Positions 52,740 to 62,070 of a stretch of 64,000 bases of DNA are shown here, in pieces. The first letter of the stretch is position 1. Each line of letters starts with the position of its first letter. Origin of the DNA: JBOEGW01 sp050633625 (lineage in GTDB: Bacteria > Pseudomonadota > Alphaproteobacteria > Rhodobacterales > Rhodobacteraceae); contig JBOEGW010000003.1 in assembly GCA_050633625.1 (NCBI GenBank), positions 310,001 to 374,000 on the forward strand, written 5' to 3'. The notes under the pieces were generated by a model. The model was given only the letters and a program-made list of their open reading frames with translations, was not told the origin of the DNA and searched no databases. The translations under genes were made by a program, and so were the position numbers.

Positions 52740-53066
52740 TTAACCGGCATTCATGCGCTCAATATAGGCGCGTAATTCTTCGGCTTCCTGTCGTGCATCG
52801 CGCAACCCGTCCATAGCAGCGCGCAATTCTGCTTCTGTTTGGTGTTGCTGGTTTTGCAATTCACTTTCGCGCTCATGCACATATTGGATCGCTTGATCGC
52901 GGGTTTCTTCGGCTTCATGTAGCGACTGCGCCATACGGTCCAATTCGCCCATTTCCGCGCCTGCGACGCGGGTGAAACGATGGATGAGCCAATGCGCGAA
53001 CCAACCCAAAGCGAAGGCGATGAACAGAATGACTGCGGTGAGGATGATGAACTGAAGGCGGTTCAT
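52740..53066 (-). CDS. Small membrane-anchored coiled-coil protein
   Basis: 108 residues. Helix 6-25 (FIILTAVILFIAFALGWFAH) is an anchor; residues 40-105 form a charged Glu/Arg/Gln-rich coiled coil (HEAEETRDQAIQYVHERE). It lies nine bases downstream of the large OmpA gene on the same strand and probably shares its mRNA. It may help anchor or scaffold the OmpA protein; this is inference. Confidence 0.75.
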   Translation of the reverse strand: MNRLQFIILTAVILFIAFALGWFAHWLIHRFTRVAGAEMGELDRMAQSLHEAEETRDQAIQYVHERESELQNQQHQTEAELRAAMDGLRDARQEAEELRAYIERMNAG

Positions 53067-53075
53067 TTTGTGCTC

Positions 53076-55667
53076 CTATCGGGCCGGACGCGGCTTGGGG
53101 TGGATCCCCTCAACTTCGGGGTTAACAACAATCGGATCGCCCAAGGGTAAAGCGGCTGCCTCACTGGAATTGGGTGTGTCGAGGCCATCGTTTGTGTCGG
53201 TCGTGTCAGTGGTGTCGGTGTTGATCAAGGGATCAGATGGCGAGGCATCTTCATTTGGCGCCGCGATTTCTGTTTGGGGCGAGTCGGGCGCTGGCTCTTG
53301 CGCAGGCGCCTCGGTTGACGCCGGAGTCACCGTATCAGTGTTTTCCGCAGCCGCGTTTTCAGGGCTGGCTATATCCGTCCCAGTGCTTTCTATCCCAGTG
53401 TTTTCTGTGCCGGTACTTTGGGGGGCCGCGTTTTCAGGCGGGCCTTCAGGCGCATCGCTCAACAGCTCTGAACGCTCCGCTTGTGACGGCGTGGTTTCCG
53501 GTACGGAGGTCGGTTCGGAAGGAGAATCTTCGGTGTCTCTCAACGTGTCTGGGCTGGGCGAGGTGGCATCAGCGTCCTGTGGCTCGGCTGCGCTTTCGGG
53601 CGTGTCGGCACTCACGGGCGCATCAGGTTGCTCCGGTTCCGCGACTTGAGTTTCAGGCGTTTCAGTTTGGGGTGTTTCTTGGGCGTCTTCTGGGATGTCT
53701 AGATCATCCGGGCGGGGCGCGGGGCGGATCGAAGGCGCTTCGCTTTCGCCGCCTTCTGTCGCAGCTGCCTCATCATTGGTGCCCTCATCTTCGGCGTCGG
53801 TGTCCTGCGCGTCTGACGCTTCATCCGCTGTCACCTCAGGGGCCGCCTCAGGAAGATCGGCCTGACCCACAAGACGGAACTCAATCCTGCGGTTGGCCTC
53901 GCGCCCGGCTTCGGTTTCGTTATCAGCGATGGGTTGCTCCTCGCCATAGCCGTGCGCCGTCAGGTTTCCGGTGAGAATACGGCGTGCGAGCAATGTGTTG
54001 AGCACCGAATTCGCCCGCTGCTGCGACAGGGACTTGTTCAAACCTTCTGAGCCTTGGCTGTCGGTATGGCCACCAATTTCCATCGGCACATCCGGGCAGG
54101 ATTTCAAGATCTCCGCAATCGCATCAATGGTGCTGGCAGCAGAGGCTTCGATCGCGACTGATCCCGGCGCAAAGGTGATTTTTGATTTGTTCAATGCGGC
54201 ATTGATCATTGCCACACATTCTTCGGGTTCGGGCAGCGCGGCTGTTGGATCGAGGGCTTCATCATAGGTCACGTTAACGCGAAAATCCTCAGCCTCTCCC
54301 AGCTTTTCTGACAAGATGCGGGAAATTTCGGCGTTGGCGCGGGTGTTCCCCGTGACACCATTCAGGACAACCTTATCAGGTTGAACCGTGGCCGTGCCAT
54401 TGTCCAAATGCGACAGCGCTTCGACGGCGGCGAGCACGCGCACTGACCAACCAGAGGGCAGTGTTTCGTCGAGGCGGGTCGCAGAATACACATTGCTGAC
54501 CCCAAAGCGGGCGCGGGCCATGCTCTCGGCGATTGTGCGCTCTTGCGCGTTCATCAGCTTGCCGCGCAGTTGGACTTTGCCTTCTTGCGATAGGGTGGCC
54601 ACAAACTCAGGCGGGCCTTGATCTGCGGCGTTTTCAGCCGGGGCTTTGGTGGCATGCAACGAGAAAACATCGGGCAAATCCGCTTCAAGCTCTCCAGCGG
54701 CACGATCAAAATTACGCTGGTTCACTGAGCTATCCGCCACAAGCGTCACATCGGCATCCGAGAATGTCACCGATCCCGCGCCCATTTCTTTGAGTGTCGT
54801 GACGGCCATGGACACCGCTTCGGGCCAATCGGGCGAGGGCATTCCAAGTCCGATTGTGCAATCCGGACGGCCCTTCACGCCGGACGCAATCCCGGCGGCG
54901 ACGATTTTTGTGCGTCCCATTTCGGTGCCCGCCGTACAGGCATCAAAGCGCGCGCCGGCCTCGTCAATTGTGAACCGCAGCGTGAAGGGGGTGATCACTG
55001 GGCGCGGCGCGGAAATATCAAGCGCGACACGGATACCACCGGGGGCCGCGCGTGCGAGCCGGTCTTCAATCTCGCGTTTTTGTTCTTCACTGTCAGAAAT
55101 AGCTTCGACTTGAACGCGCTCAGCATTCATCGAAATCTTGGAGCGCGGAAGCCGATCAAGAGCCTCCAGCGCATAATCAAGCGCCGCATCCCATCCTTCA
55201 GGCACCGGGTAATCCGCGCTTTCGAGCAAATCGGTAACGCTCTTGTCAATGACGATACGCTGGATGCGTTTGGCAAGGGCTTCGCGATCGGTGGCCGCGG
55301 GAATAAGCCCGATCATTGAAATTCCCGCACCATTGCGCAGGATTTCAATCGAGAAAGTTGGGGCCACAACCGCTTCGGGGCGCGGCACATCCATGTGGTC
55401 AATGATGCGCGAGCTTTCGACTTCGCCAGAAGCCGCCGACATGGCCTTGAAGCGCGTTGGCTCGTCTGGGGCTGTGCCCGTCATCACCACCTGAAGACCA
55501 TCGGCCTCGACCTGCGCCCAGTCCAGCCCTTCCAGCATCAACACCCGGTCAACAGCGGATTTGGACACCCGCTCGATCACCCCGACCGACACCCACGCCA
55601 TCAAGAGCGCCAGCAAAGCGGCGCCAAAGAAAACAAGCGGCGTAGAGAACTTTTTGATCAGGTGCAT
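53076..55667 (-). CDS. Large OmpA-domain protein with BON-type repeats and acidic C-terminal tail
   Basis: 863 residues from ATG 55667 (MHLIKKFS) with GGGAG upstream. One N-terminal membrane helix is at about residues 8-28. Then come several BON-like repeats, for example VLAAVEALSHLDNGTATVQP and ALDYALEALDRLPRSK. The OmpA domain begins near ITFAPGSVAIEASAASTIDA and runs to EIGGHTDSQGSEGLNKSLSQ and ANRRIEFRLVG. After it there are about 245 residues of acidic Pro/Glu/Thr/Asp-rich low-complexity sequence (TDTTDTTDTNDG) that should be disordered. It is a cell-envelope protein that binds peptidoglycan. Confidence 0.88.
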   Translation of the reverse strand: MHLIKKFSTPLVFFGAALLALLMAWVSVGVIERVSKSAVDRVLMLEGLDWAQVEADGLQVVMTGTAPDEPTRFKAMSAASGEVESSRIIDHMDVPRPEAVVAPTFSIEILRNGAGISMIGLIPAATDREALAKRIQRIVIDKSVTDLLESADYPVPEGWDAALDYALEALDRLPRSKISMNAERVQVEAISDSEEQKREIEDRLARAAPGGIRVALDISAPRPVITPFTLRFTIDEAGARFDACTAGTEMGRTKIVAAGIASGVKGRPDCTIGLGMPSPDWPEAVSMAVTTLKEMGAGSVTFSDADVTLVADSSVNQRNFDRAAGELEADLPDVFSLHATKAPAENAADQGPPEFVATLSQEGKVQLRGKLMNAQERTIAESMARARFGVSNVYSATRLDETLPSGWSVRVLAAVEALSHLDNGTATVQPDKVVLNGVTGNTRANAEISRILSEKLGEAEDFRVNVTYDEALDPTAALPEPEECVAMINAALNKSKITFAPGSVAIEASAASTIDAIAEILKSCPDVPMEIGGHTDSQGSEGLNKSLSQQRANSVLNTLLARRILTGNLTAHGYGEEQPIADNETEAGREANRRIEFRLVGQADLPEAAPEVTADEASDAQDTDAEDEGTNDEAAATEGGESEAPSIRPAPRPDDLDIPEDAQETPQTETPETQVAEPEQPDAPVSADTPESAAEPQDADATSPSPDTLRDTEDSPSEPTSVPETTPSQAERSELLSDAPEGPPENAAPQSTGTENTGIESTGTDIASPENAAAENTDTVTPASTEAPAQEPAPDSPQTEIAAPNEDASPSDPLINTDTTDTTDTNDGLDTPNSSEAAALPLGDPIVVNPEVEGIHPKPRPAR

Positions 55668-55733
55668 TGGCGCTCCCATTCCCGGCGAGAAGACGTGTTC
55701 GGTATCAATATGTTGCTTTGTGACGGGGCGCAA

Positions 55734-56729
55734 TCACACGAAGGCGGCAACGGCAAGAAACAGCACAGGGATCAATCCGGTGTTCCGGTTCGCGCGAAAA
55801 AGTTTGAGGCAAACATCGGGGTTTTCGGTATCAAGCACCCGCAATTGCCACGACATGTGCCATCCAAAAAACCAAGCCCCGCCCAGCGCGATTGTCAGTG
55901 TCAGTACCGAGCGATCCGGCGTCAGGGCGAGGATAATCGCTAGGGCCATTAGCGTGACGGAGGCGGCAAGAAACCCCCGCAACCAAATGTGTGTTTTATC
56001 GCCAAACAGGCGCGCGGTGGACTTCACGCCAATGAGCGCGTCGTCTTCCTTGTCTTGGTGCGCATAGATCGTATCGTAAAACAAAGTCCACGACATGCCC
56101 GCCACATAGAGCACGACAGCGGGCCAATCGAGCCGCCCGGTATGTGCCGTATAGGCAAGTAAGGCGCCCCAGTTAAAGGCGATCCCGAGGAACACCTGCG
56201 GCCACCATGTAAAGCGTTTCGCGAATGGGTAAATCGCCACCGGCACCAAGGCGACGATCCCAAGGATGATCGCATTGGGGGCGAACGTGAGCAGAATCCC
56301 GAAGGACAGGAGAGCCTGGATTGCCAACCACGCAAAGGCTTGTTTCACGCTCACTTGCTTTGAAGGAATGGGCCGTGACCGGGTGCGCGCCACAGCCGCG
56401 TCAAAGTCGCGATCGGTAATGTCATTCCACGTACAACCCGCCCCACGCATCAAGAACGCGCCAATGCCACAGCCAACAAAGATCCAAGCATCCGCGAAGC
56501 TTGCTCTGCCCGTTTGGCCCATCGCCAAAAGCAGCCCCCACCAGCAGGGCAACAACAAGAGCCATGTACCGATGGGACGATCCGCGCGCGATAGGCGCAA
56601 ATAGGGGCGGCTCCAGGCAGGGGCGATTTCGTCCACCCAATTGCCGCGCACCGCATCAGCGACCTGCCCTTGTGATGCCGCCTGTGGTGCCGCCTGATTT
56701 CTGTCTGGCTCTTGGCCGCCTGCGCGCAT
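55734..56729 (-). CDS. ubiA: 4-hydroxybenzoate octaprenyltransferase
   Basis: 331 residues with multiple membrane helices. The two Asp-rich prenyltransferase motifs are NDITDRDFDAAVARTRSRP and YDTIYAHQDKEDD. It attaches the polyprenyl tail to 4-hydroxybenzoate, a committed step of ubiquinone synthesis. The first 30 residues are polar and longer than usual. It diverges from rsmE with 11 bases between starts. Confidence 0.97.
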   Translation of the reverse strand: MRAGGQEPDRNQAAPQAASQGQVADAVRGNWVDEIAPAWSRPYLRLSRADRPIGTWLLLLPCWWGLLLAMGQTGRASFADAWIFVGCGIGAFLMRGAGCTWNDITDRDFDAAVARTRSRPIPSKQVSVKQAFAWLAIQALLSFGILLTFAPNAIILGIVALVPVAIYPFAKRFTWWPQVFLGIAFNWGALLAYTAHTGRLDWPAVVLYVAGMSWTLFYDTIYAHQDKEDDALIGVKSTARLFGDKTHIWLRGFLAASVTLMALAIILALTPDRSVLTLTIALGGAWFFGWHMSWQLRVLDTENPDVCLKLFRANRNTGLIPVLFLAVAAFV

Positions 56730-56740
56730 AACCTGCCCTC

Positions 56741-57469
56741 ATGATGGAACGTGCAAAAATTCGCCTCTTTGTAGAGCACCCTTTGGGGGAAGGGCAATCC
56801 GTGGCGCTGTCGCAGCCCCAAGCGCACTACCTCTTCGGTGTGATGCGCCAAACGCAGGGCGCACATGTGGCCTTGTTTAACGGGGTGGACGGCGAATGGA
56901 CGGCGGAGATTTCGCATGCCACCAAAAAGGCCGGAACGCTCACCTGTCTCGGCCAAGCCGCCTCTCAGATGGATGCGCCTGATCTGTGGTTGATGTTTGC
57001 CCCGATCAAAAAGGCGCGTACAGATTTCATTGTTGAAAAGGCCGCCGAAATGGGCGCGCGGCGCATTGTGCCTGTGTTGACCGAATACACTAATTCAGAG
57101 CGCGTTCGGGTGGATCGGCTGCAAGCGCACGCGATTGAAGCGGCAGAGCAATGCGGCGGGACGTTTGTGCCGGAGGTTGCCGACCCTTTGAAGTTTGATC
57201 GCATGCTGCATGATTGGGACGCGGCGCGCCAGATCATGTTTTGTGATGAAGCGCTTGTTGGCGCCGGGCAAACACTTGGGGCAGCGGGTGCGGGGCCTTG
57301 GGCCATTTTGATCGGCCCTGAAGGCGGGTTTTCGGCGCGCGAACGAGAGCGGCTGCGGGGCTTGGATCATGCGCGCGCGGTCTCTCTTGGCCCACGCATC
57401 CTTCGCGCTGACACCGCGGCGGTGGCGGCGCTGACGATATGGCAACGCACCCTTGGGGACTGGCGATGA
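56741..57469 (+). CDS. rsmE: RsmE, 16S rRNA m3U1498 methyltransferase
   Basis: 242 residues. The N-terminal PUA-like domain is followed by the SPOUT knot with APIKKARTDFIVEKAAEMGAR, IGPEGGFSARERERL and VSLGPRILRADTAA, all hallmark RsmE motifs. It methylates U1498 of 16S rRNA. The start overlaps the ubiA promoter region. Confidence 0.97.
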   Translation: MMERAKIRLFVEHPLGEGQSVALSQPQAHYLFGVMRQTQGAHVALFNGVDGEWTAEISHATKKAGTLTCLGQAASQMDAPDLWLMFAPIKKARTDFIVEKAAEMGARRIVPVLTEYTNSERVRVDRLQAHAIEAAEQCGGTFVPEVADPLKFDRMLHDWDAARQIMFCDEALVGAGQTLGAAGAGPWAILIGPEGGFSARERERLRGLDHARAVSLGPRILRADTAAVAALTIWQRTLGDWR

Positions 57470-57605
57470 CCGCCATGCCTGCTCCTGCGCGCAGTTTTGC
57501 GAGCAAGACGCGCGAAGCGTTATGGGTCGGGTTGTCGGCCCTATCGAGACATCGGAGCAACAGTGGCGCGCAAGCGGGGCGTCCCTTTAGACATGAGGAT
57601 CACGC

Positions 57606-58118
57606 ATGAGTTTCATCCGTCCGGAAATCGCCGCCGGGCTTTACCGCTGGCGGGAGGTGATCATCATGGGGGTGGTGATTGCACTTGGAGTTTATCTGGC
57701 GGCGAGCGGCTTTGGCTTTATGCGGCTTGTGGGAGGCGGCTTCGCTATGATTGGGCTTGGGTTGATGATCCCTGCCTATCAACGCGCTCGGTTTCGTGCG
57801 GGGTCCGGCGGGCTTGGGGTTGTGGACGTGGATGAGCGGCAGGTGACATATTTTGCGCCGATTGGAGGCGGGGCGATTTCGCTGGATGCGCTTGTTCGTG
57901 TCGAGATTGGCCCGGATCGGTCCGGGTTTGGCGTGTGGCGCCTGATTGCACCGGACGAAACCTTGATCATTCCTTGCAGCGCCGAGGGCACGGGCGCATT
58001 GTTTGATGCGATAGCGGGGCTGACGGGGGCCGATGTCGAAGGGGCCATTCGCGTGACCAAGCAATCCAAACCTGACGACACCGTGATTTGGACCGGGAAC
58101 CGGCACAGATTGCATTGA
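57606..58118 (+). CDS. Small membrane protein, function unknown
   Basis: 170 residues. Two hydrophobic helices near 19-55 (IIMGVVIALGVYLAASGFGF, LVGGGFAMIGLGLMIPAY) precede a strand-rich soluble part (VDVDERQVTYFAPIGGG, LIAPDETLIIPC). The layout of two helices plus a PH-like beta domain resembles the gene at 17697. It precedes gshA by 63 bases. Confidence 0.75.
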   Translation: MSFIRPEIAAGLYRWREVIIMGVVIALGVYLAASGFGFMRLVGGGFAMIGLGLMIPAYQRARFRAGSGGLGVVDVDERQVTYFAPIGGGAISLDALVRVEIGPDRSGFGVWRLIAPDETLIIPCSAEGTGALFDAIAGLTGADVEGAIRVTKQSKPDDTVIWTGNRHRLH

Positions 58119-58181
58119 CACCACTTCAAGATTGTCTCACGACTTCCCTTCCAACCGTTTCAAATGCAAGGACGCAGCCTC

Positions 58182-59552
58182 ATGTCCATTCCCCAATCCG
58201 GCGGCGGTATCATCACCGACCAAGCTCAGCTCGCTGAGTACCTTGAAGCCGGGTGCAAACCGGCGCAGGACTGGCGCATAGGCACCGAACACGAGAAGTT
58301 CGGCTATTGCAAAGACACGCTCAAACCCCTGCCCTATGAGGGCGCGCGCTCGATCAAGGCGATGCTTGAGGGGTTGCGCGATGAGTTTGGTTGGAACCCG
58401 GTCTATGAGGCGGGCAACATCATTGGGCTGGAAAAACAAGGGGCGAATGTGTCCCTTGAGCCGGGCGGGCAACTTGAGCTGTCGGGCGCTCCCCTTGCGA
58501 CGATCCATCAAACCTGTGACGAGGTGAACCTGCACCTACGCGAAGTGCAAACAATTGCCGATCGCATGGGCGCTGGGTTCATTGGTTTGGGGGCGGCTCC
58601 GATTTGGAGCGAGGCAGATATGCCAGTGATGCCCAAAGGGCGCTACGCCTTGATGACCGACTATATGGATAAGGTTGGCACGCACGGCAAACAGATGATG
58701 TATCGGACCTGCACTGTGCAGGTGAACCTTGATTTCGCCTCTGAAGCGGACATGGTGCAGAAATTTCGTGTGGCCCTCGCGCTGCAACCTGTGGCGACAG
58801 CGCTGTTTGCCAATTCTCCTTTTTTTGAGGGTAAGGCGAACGGGCATAAAAGCTGGCGCGCGCGCATTTGGCGTGACCTTGATGGGGCGCGCACGGGGAT
58901 GTTGCCCTTCGTGTTTGAAGACGGCATGGGATTTCAGCGGTATGTGGATTACGCGTTGGATGTCCCGATGTATTTTGTCTACCGCGATGGGAAATATATC
59001 AACGCGCTCGGCATGAGCTTTCGCGATTTTCTGAAAGGCGAGCTGCCTGCCCTGCCCGGCGAATTACCCACATTGTCTGATTGGGCCGATCATTTGACGA
59101 CGATCTTCCCAGAAGCGCGGATCAAGCAATTCATGGAAATGCGCGGAGCGGACGGGGGGCCATGGCGGCGCATTTGCGCGTTGCCGGCGCTTTGGACCGG
59201 GATCATGTATGACCAAGGCGCGCTGGACGCGGCCACCGATTTGATCAAGGGATGGGACGTGGAAACACGCGAAGCCTTGCGCGTTGCCGCCAGCGTGGAC
59301 GGGCTTCACGCCGAAGTTGGCACGATGAAAATGCGCGATCTGGCGGAGCAGGTTTTGGACATTTCGCGCACTGGTTTGCGCCGCCGCGCCAAGGCGGGGT
59401 TTGGCGGCATGGTGCCTGATGAGCGGCATTTTCTCAACACGCTTGAAGACAGCGTGGAAGATGGCATGACCCCAGCAGACGAGTTGCTTGGGCGCTATAA
59501 CGGCGATTGGGCTGGTGATCTGAGCCGGATTTACGCCGATTATTCCTACTAG
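58182..59552 (+). CDS. gshA: Glutamate--cysteine ligase, plant-type
   Basis: 456 residues from ATG 58182. Motifs are DWRIGTEHEKFGY (Glu ligands), LKPLPYEGARS, NVSLEPGGQLELSGAPL, YRTCTVQVNLDFASEADMV, and MEMRGADGGPWRRI. These are the signatures of the plant/alphaproteobacterial class. It makes gamma-glutamylcysteine; gshB is at 30591. It ends with a strong terminator. Confidence 0.96.
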   Translation: MSIPQSGGGIITDQAQLAEYLEAGCKPAQDWRIGTEHEKFGYCKDTLKPLPYEGARSIKAMLEGLRDEFGWNPVYEAGNIIGLEKQGANVSLEPGGQLELSGAPLATIHQTCDEVNLHLREVQTIADRMGAGFIGLGAAPIWSEADMPVMPKGRYALMTDYMDKVGTHGKQMMYRTCTVQVNLDFASEADMVQKFRVALALQPVATALFANSPFFEGKANGHKSWRARIWRDLDGARTGMLPFVFEDGMGFQRYVDYALDVPMYFVYRDGKYINALGMSFRDFLKGELPALPGELPTLSDWADHLTTIFPEARIKQFMEMRGADGGPWRRICALPALWTGIMYDQGALDAATDLIKGWDVETREALRVAASVDGLHAEVGTMKMRDLAEQVLDISRTGLRRRAKAGFGGMVPDERHFLNTLEDSVEDGMTPADELLGRYNGDWAGDLSRIYADYSY

Positions 59553-59560
59553 ACATAACG

Positions 59561-59590
59561 AAAAAAGGCGCGAAAGACCGCGCCTTTTTT
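59561..59590. terminator. Bidirectional intrinsic terminator
   Basis: AAAAAA-GGCGCG-AAAGAC-CGCGCC-TTTTTT: a perfect six-base GC stem with six A before it and six T after it, placed eight bases after the gshA stop and 20 bases before the end of the convergent DUF805 gene. It should stop transcription from both sides. Confidence 0.93.
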
Positions 59591-59610
59591 GTGCCTTTGA
59601 AGCTGCGGTA

Positions 59611-60105
59611 TCAGCCGCGATCAACGCCAGGAATGGACGAGGGTGAAAACCCCTCATGTGGTGCGCCCGAAAGACCTGAACCACCCGAACCATTCAGAGG
59701 ATCATCGCCAAAACGATTTGGGCCATCTGTGCCTTTTTGAGCGTAGAAAACGATCAAAATGATAGGGCCAACAATTGGAACAAGCGCGATCAAATACCAC
59801 CATGCGGAGCGATCCGTGTCGTGCAATCTGCGCATTCCAAGCACGAAGAGGGGAATAGAGAGCGCGATCGTCATCGCGTACAATGCGAGGCCGAACAACA
59901 TTAGCGCCGAGGCGAACAAACCGGTCAAAAAACCAGTCCCGATAACGGTAAAAATGCTCGAAAAGAGGCCGAAAAAGATCAAGATAGCCACCAACAAGAT
60001 AATGATAGCCAACATCGGCTTCCAAAACTCGGACCGCGAGGCACGACCCGCGAAAATGTGATCATAGATTGAGAAGGCGTTTTTTACTGATTCTTGTAGG
60101 GTCAT
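59611..60105 (-). CDS. DUF805 membrane protein
   Basis: 164 residues from ATG 60105 behind TTGGAGCG. The DUF805 pattern begins YDHIFAGRASRSEFWKPML, has four membrane helices, the loop RRLHDTDRSAWWYLIALVPIVGPI, and a C-terminal tail rich in Gly and Ser. The function is unknown. Confidence 0.93.
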   Translation of the reverse strand: MTLQESVKNAFSIYDHIFAGRASRSEFWKPMLAIIILLVAILIFFGLFSSIFTVIGTGFLTGLFASALMLFGLALYAMTIALSIPLFVLGMRRLHDTDRSAWWYLIALVPIVGPIILIVFYAQKGTDGPNRFGDDPLNGSGGSGLSGAPHEGFSPSSIPGVDRG

Positions 60106-60194
60106 TGTCCGCTCCAAATAGGCATTGTATCAATTAACAGTTGTCATCTCATTTAACCGCCAAATTGAAACAAGAAACAGCTCAAAACAAAACG

Positions 60195-60806
60195 CTAGCG
60201 CTTTTTTCCGATCCGTGGCTCTTCGCCGCGCAGCAAACGGCGGATATTCTCATGATGACGGAGCAGGATCAGTGCCGCCAATGCCGCACAGAGCAAGGCC
60301 ATGTCGGCGCGCCCCAGAACCAACGCCCAAATCGGGGTCGCGACCGCGGCGAGCATGCCGCCTAGGCTTGAAATCCGAAACAAGGCTACGACCACCAACC
60401 AAGTGCCCGCCGCCGCCAATCCGATCGGCCATGCGAGCGCCAAGACAGTGCCAAGCCAGGTTGCGACGCCTTTACCGCCCTTGAACCCAATATAGACCGG
60501 GTAACAATGCCCCAAGAACGCGAAAAACCCAGCGACCTGCGCAGCGTCTGCCCCTATCAATTGCCCCGCCATAAGCACAGCAAAGGCGCCTTTGCCAACA
60601 TCGCCAATCAATGTCAGAAGCGCCGCGATCTTGTTTCCGGTGCGCAGGACGTTTGTGGCGCCGATGTTGCCTGAGCCGATCTTGCGAATGTCCCCCAGCC
60701 CGAAGACTTTGGCCATCACCATGCCGAACGGCACCGCGCCAAGAAGGTATCCAAGCAGCGCCGTTAACGCCAAGAGCGGCAAAGCCGTTGTAAGCTCAGG
60801 CATCAT
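60195..60806 (-). CDS. plsY: PlsY, acyl-phosphate:glycerol-3-phosphate acyltransferase
   Basis: 203 residues from ATG 60806 (ATG 60803 is next). The three PlsY motifs are IGSGNIGATNVLR, FKGGKGVATWLG and LRHHENIRRLL in a five-helix membrane protein. It makes lysophosphatidate from acyl phosphate. It overlaps the upstream dihydroorotase-like gene by 11 bases, the usual neighbour in Rhodobacterales. Confidence 0.97.
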   Translation of the reverse strand: MMPELTTALPLLALTALLGYLLGAVPFGMVMAKVFGLGDIRKIGSGNIGATNVLRTGNKIAALLTLIGDVGKGAFAVLMAGQLIGADAAQVAGFFAFLGHCYPVYIGFKGGKGVATWLGTVLALAWPIGLAAAGTWLVVVALFRISSLGGMLAAVATPIWALVLGRADMALLCAALAALILLRHHENIRRLLRGEEPRIGKKR

Positions 60807-62070
60807 TGCCCCCAAACACCCGCGCGCCGCGCACCCAAGTTCCGATCACCTTTCCCTGCATCCGGGCTTCGTCGAAAGGTGTGTTCTTGGATTTTGAGTG
60901 CAGCGCGAAACGATCCAGCACAAAGGGCGCGTCCGGGTCAAACAACACAAGGTCCGCGGGCGCATCCAGCGCCAATGAGCCGCCGGGCAAGCCAAACCTG
61001 CGCGCCGCATTCAACGACAAGGCTCGCCATAGGGTCGCAAGGTTGATTTGCCCGGCATGAACGAGGCGCATGGCGGCCGGGAGAAGCGTTTCCAACCCCA
61101 CAGCGCCTGACGCCGCTTCCTCAAAAGGCAGCCGTTTGCTTTCCTCATCTTGAGGGGTGTGCATCGAGGAAATAATGTCGATTGTTCCGTCTGCCACCGC
61201 CGCGACCATGGCAAGGCGATCATCCTCAGAGCGCAAGGGAGGCTTGAGCTTAAAGAAGGTCCGGTAATCGCCAACGTCCAACTCGTTGAGCGTCAGGTGA
61301 TGGATATTGATCCCGGCGCTGACGTCCAGCCCAGCCGCTTTAGCGCGCAACAAAGCGGGAAGCGACATGGCGCTGGAGAGCGCATCCGCATGGTAGCGCG
61401 CGCCTGTCATTTCCACGAGGGCAAGGTCGCGCTCAAGCCCCATGCGTTCTGCCATGGGCGACACGGATGGCAACCCGCGCAGGGAGGCGAATTTTCCGGA
61501 TGTCACAGCCGCACCTTTTGAGAAATCCGGGTCTTGCGGATGCGCCATGATCATCGCGCCAACAGAACGTGCATAGGTCATCGCGCGCGAAAAGACTTTG
61601 TTGTTTTCAATGACATGATCACAGTCGGTAAAGGCCACCGCGCCCGCGTCTTTCATAAAGCCGATTTCCACCATCTCGCGCCCGGCGCGGTCTTTGGTCA
61701 GCGCCGACATCGGGTGAACGCGCACTGGGGTCAACTCACGCGCGCGGCGTTTGACGAATTCGAGCGTCTCTGGGGTGTCGATTGTCGGCGTTGTGTCCGG
61801 GCGCGTCACAATTGTTGTGACCCCGCCCGCGGCAGCGGCGCGCCCTGCTGTGCGAAAGCTCTCTTTATGCCGCTCGCCCGGCTCACCGATCTTGACGCCA
61901 ATATCAATGATCCCCGGCGCAAGACATTTCCCGGCGCAATCGATCACCTGCCCTTCGGGTGCCGCGTCACGCGCGACAATCTTCCCGTCTTTGACGGTCA
62001 GGCTCCCAAGAGTTTCGGTGCCCGCTTCTGGGTCAATCAGGCGCGCGTTGAGGAAGGTTGTTGTTGTCAT
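60796..62070 (-). CDS. Dihydroorotase-like protein, probable non-catalytic (PyrX/PyrC')
   Basis: 424 residues of the dihydroorotase fold: IIDIGVKIGEPGERHKES, GGVTTIVTRPDTTPTID, IHHLTLNELDVGDYRTFF, PQDEESKRLPFEEAASGAVGLE and DAPADLVLFDP. The metal-binding HxH of the first strand reads GVK, and the final Asp of the S-D-H motif reads Met (ISSMHTPQ), so key ligands are gone. In Pseudomonas such a pseudo-dihydroorotase is an assembly partner of aspartate transcarbamoylase. pyrB is not in the window but may lie beyond the right edge. It is overlapped by plsY and by the 175-residue gene. Confidence 0.85.
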   Translation of the reverse strand: MTTTTFLNARLIDPEAGTETLGSLTVKDGKIVARDAAPEGQVIDCAGKCLAPGIIDIGVKIGEPGERHKESFRTAGRAAAAGGVTTIVTRPDTTPTIDTPETLEFVKRRARELTPVRVHPMSALTKDRAGREMVEIGFMKDAGAVAFTDCDHVIENNKVFSRAMTYARSVGAMIMAHPQDPDFSKGAAVTSGKFASLRGLPSVSPMAERMGLERDLALVEMTGARYHADALSSAMSLPALLRAKAAGLDVSAGINIHHLTLNELDVGDYRTFFKLKPPLRSEDDRLAMVAAVADGTIDIISSMHTPQDEESKRLPFEEAASGAVGLETLLPAAMRLVHAGQINLATLWRALSLNAARRFGLPGGSLALDAPADLVLFDPDAPFVLDRFALHSKSKNTPFDEARMQGKVIGTWVRGARVFGGNDA

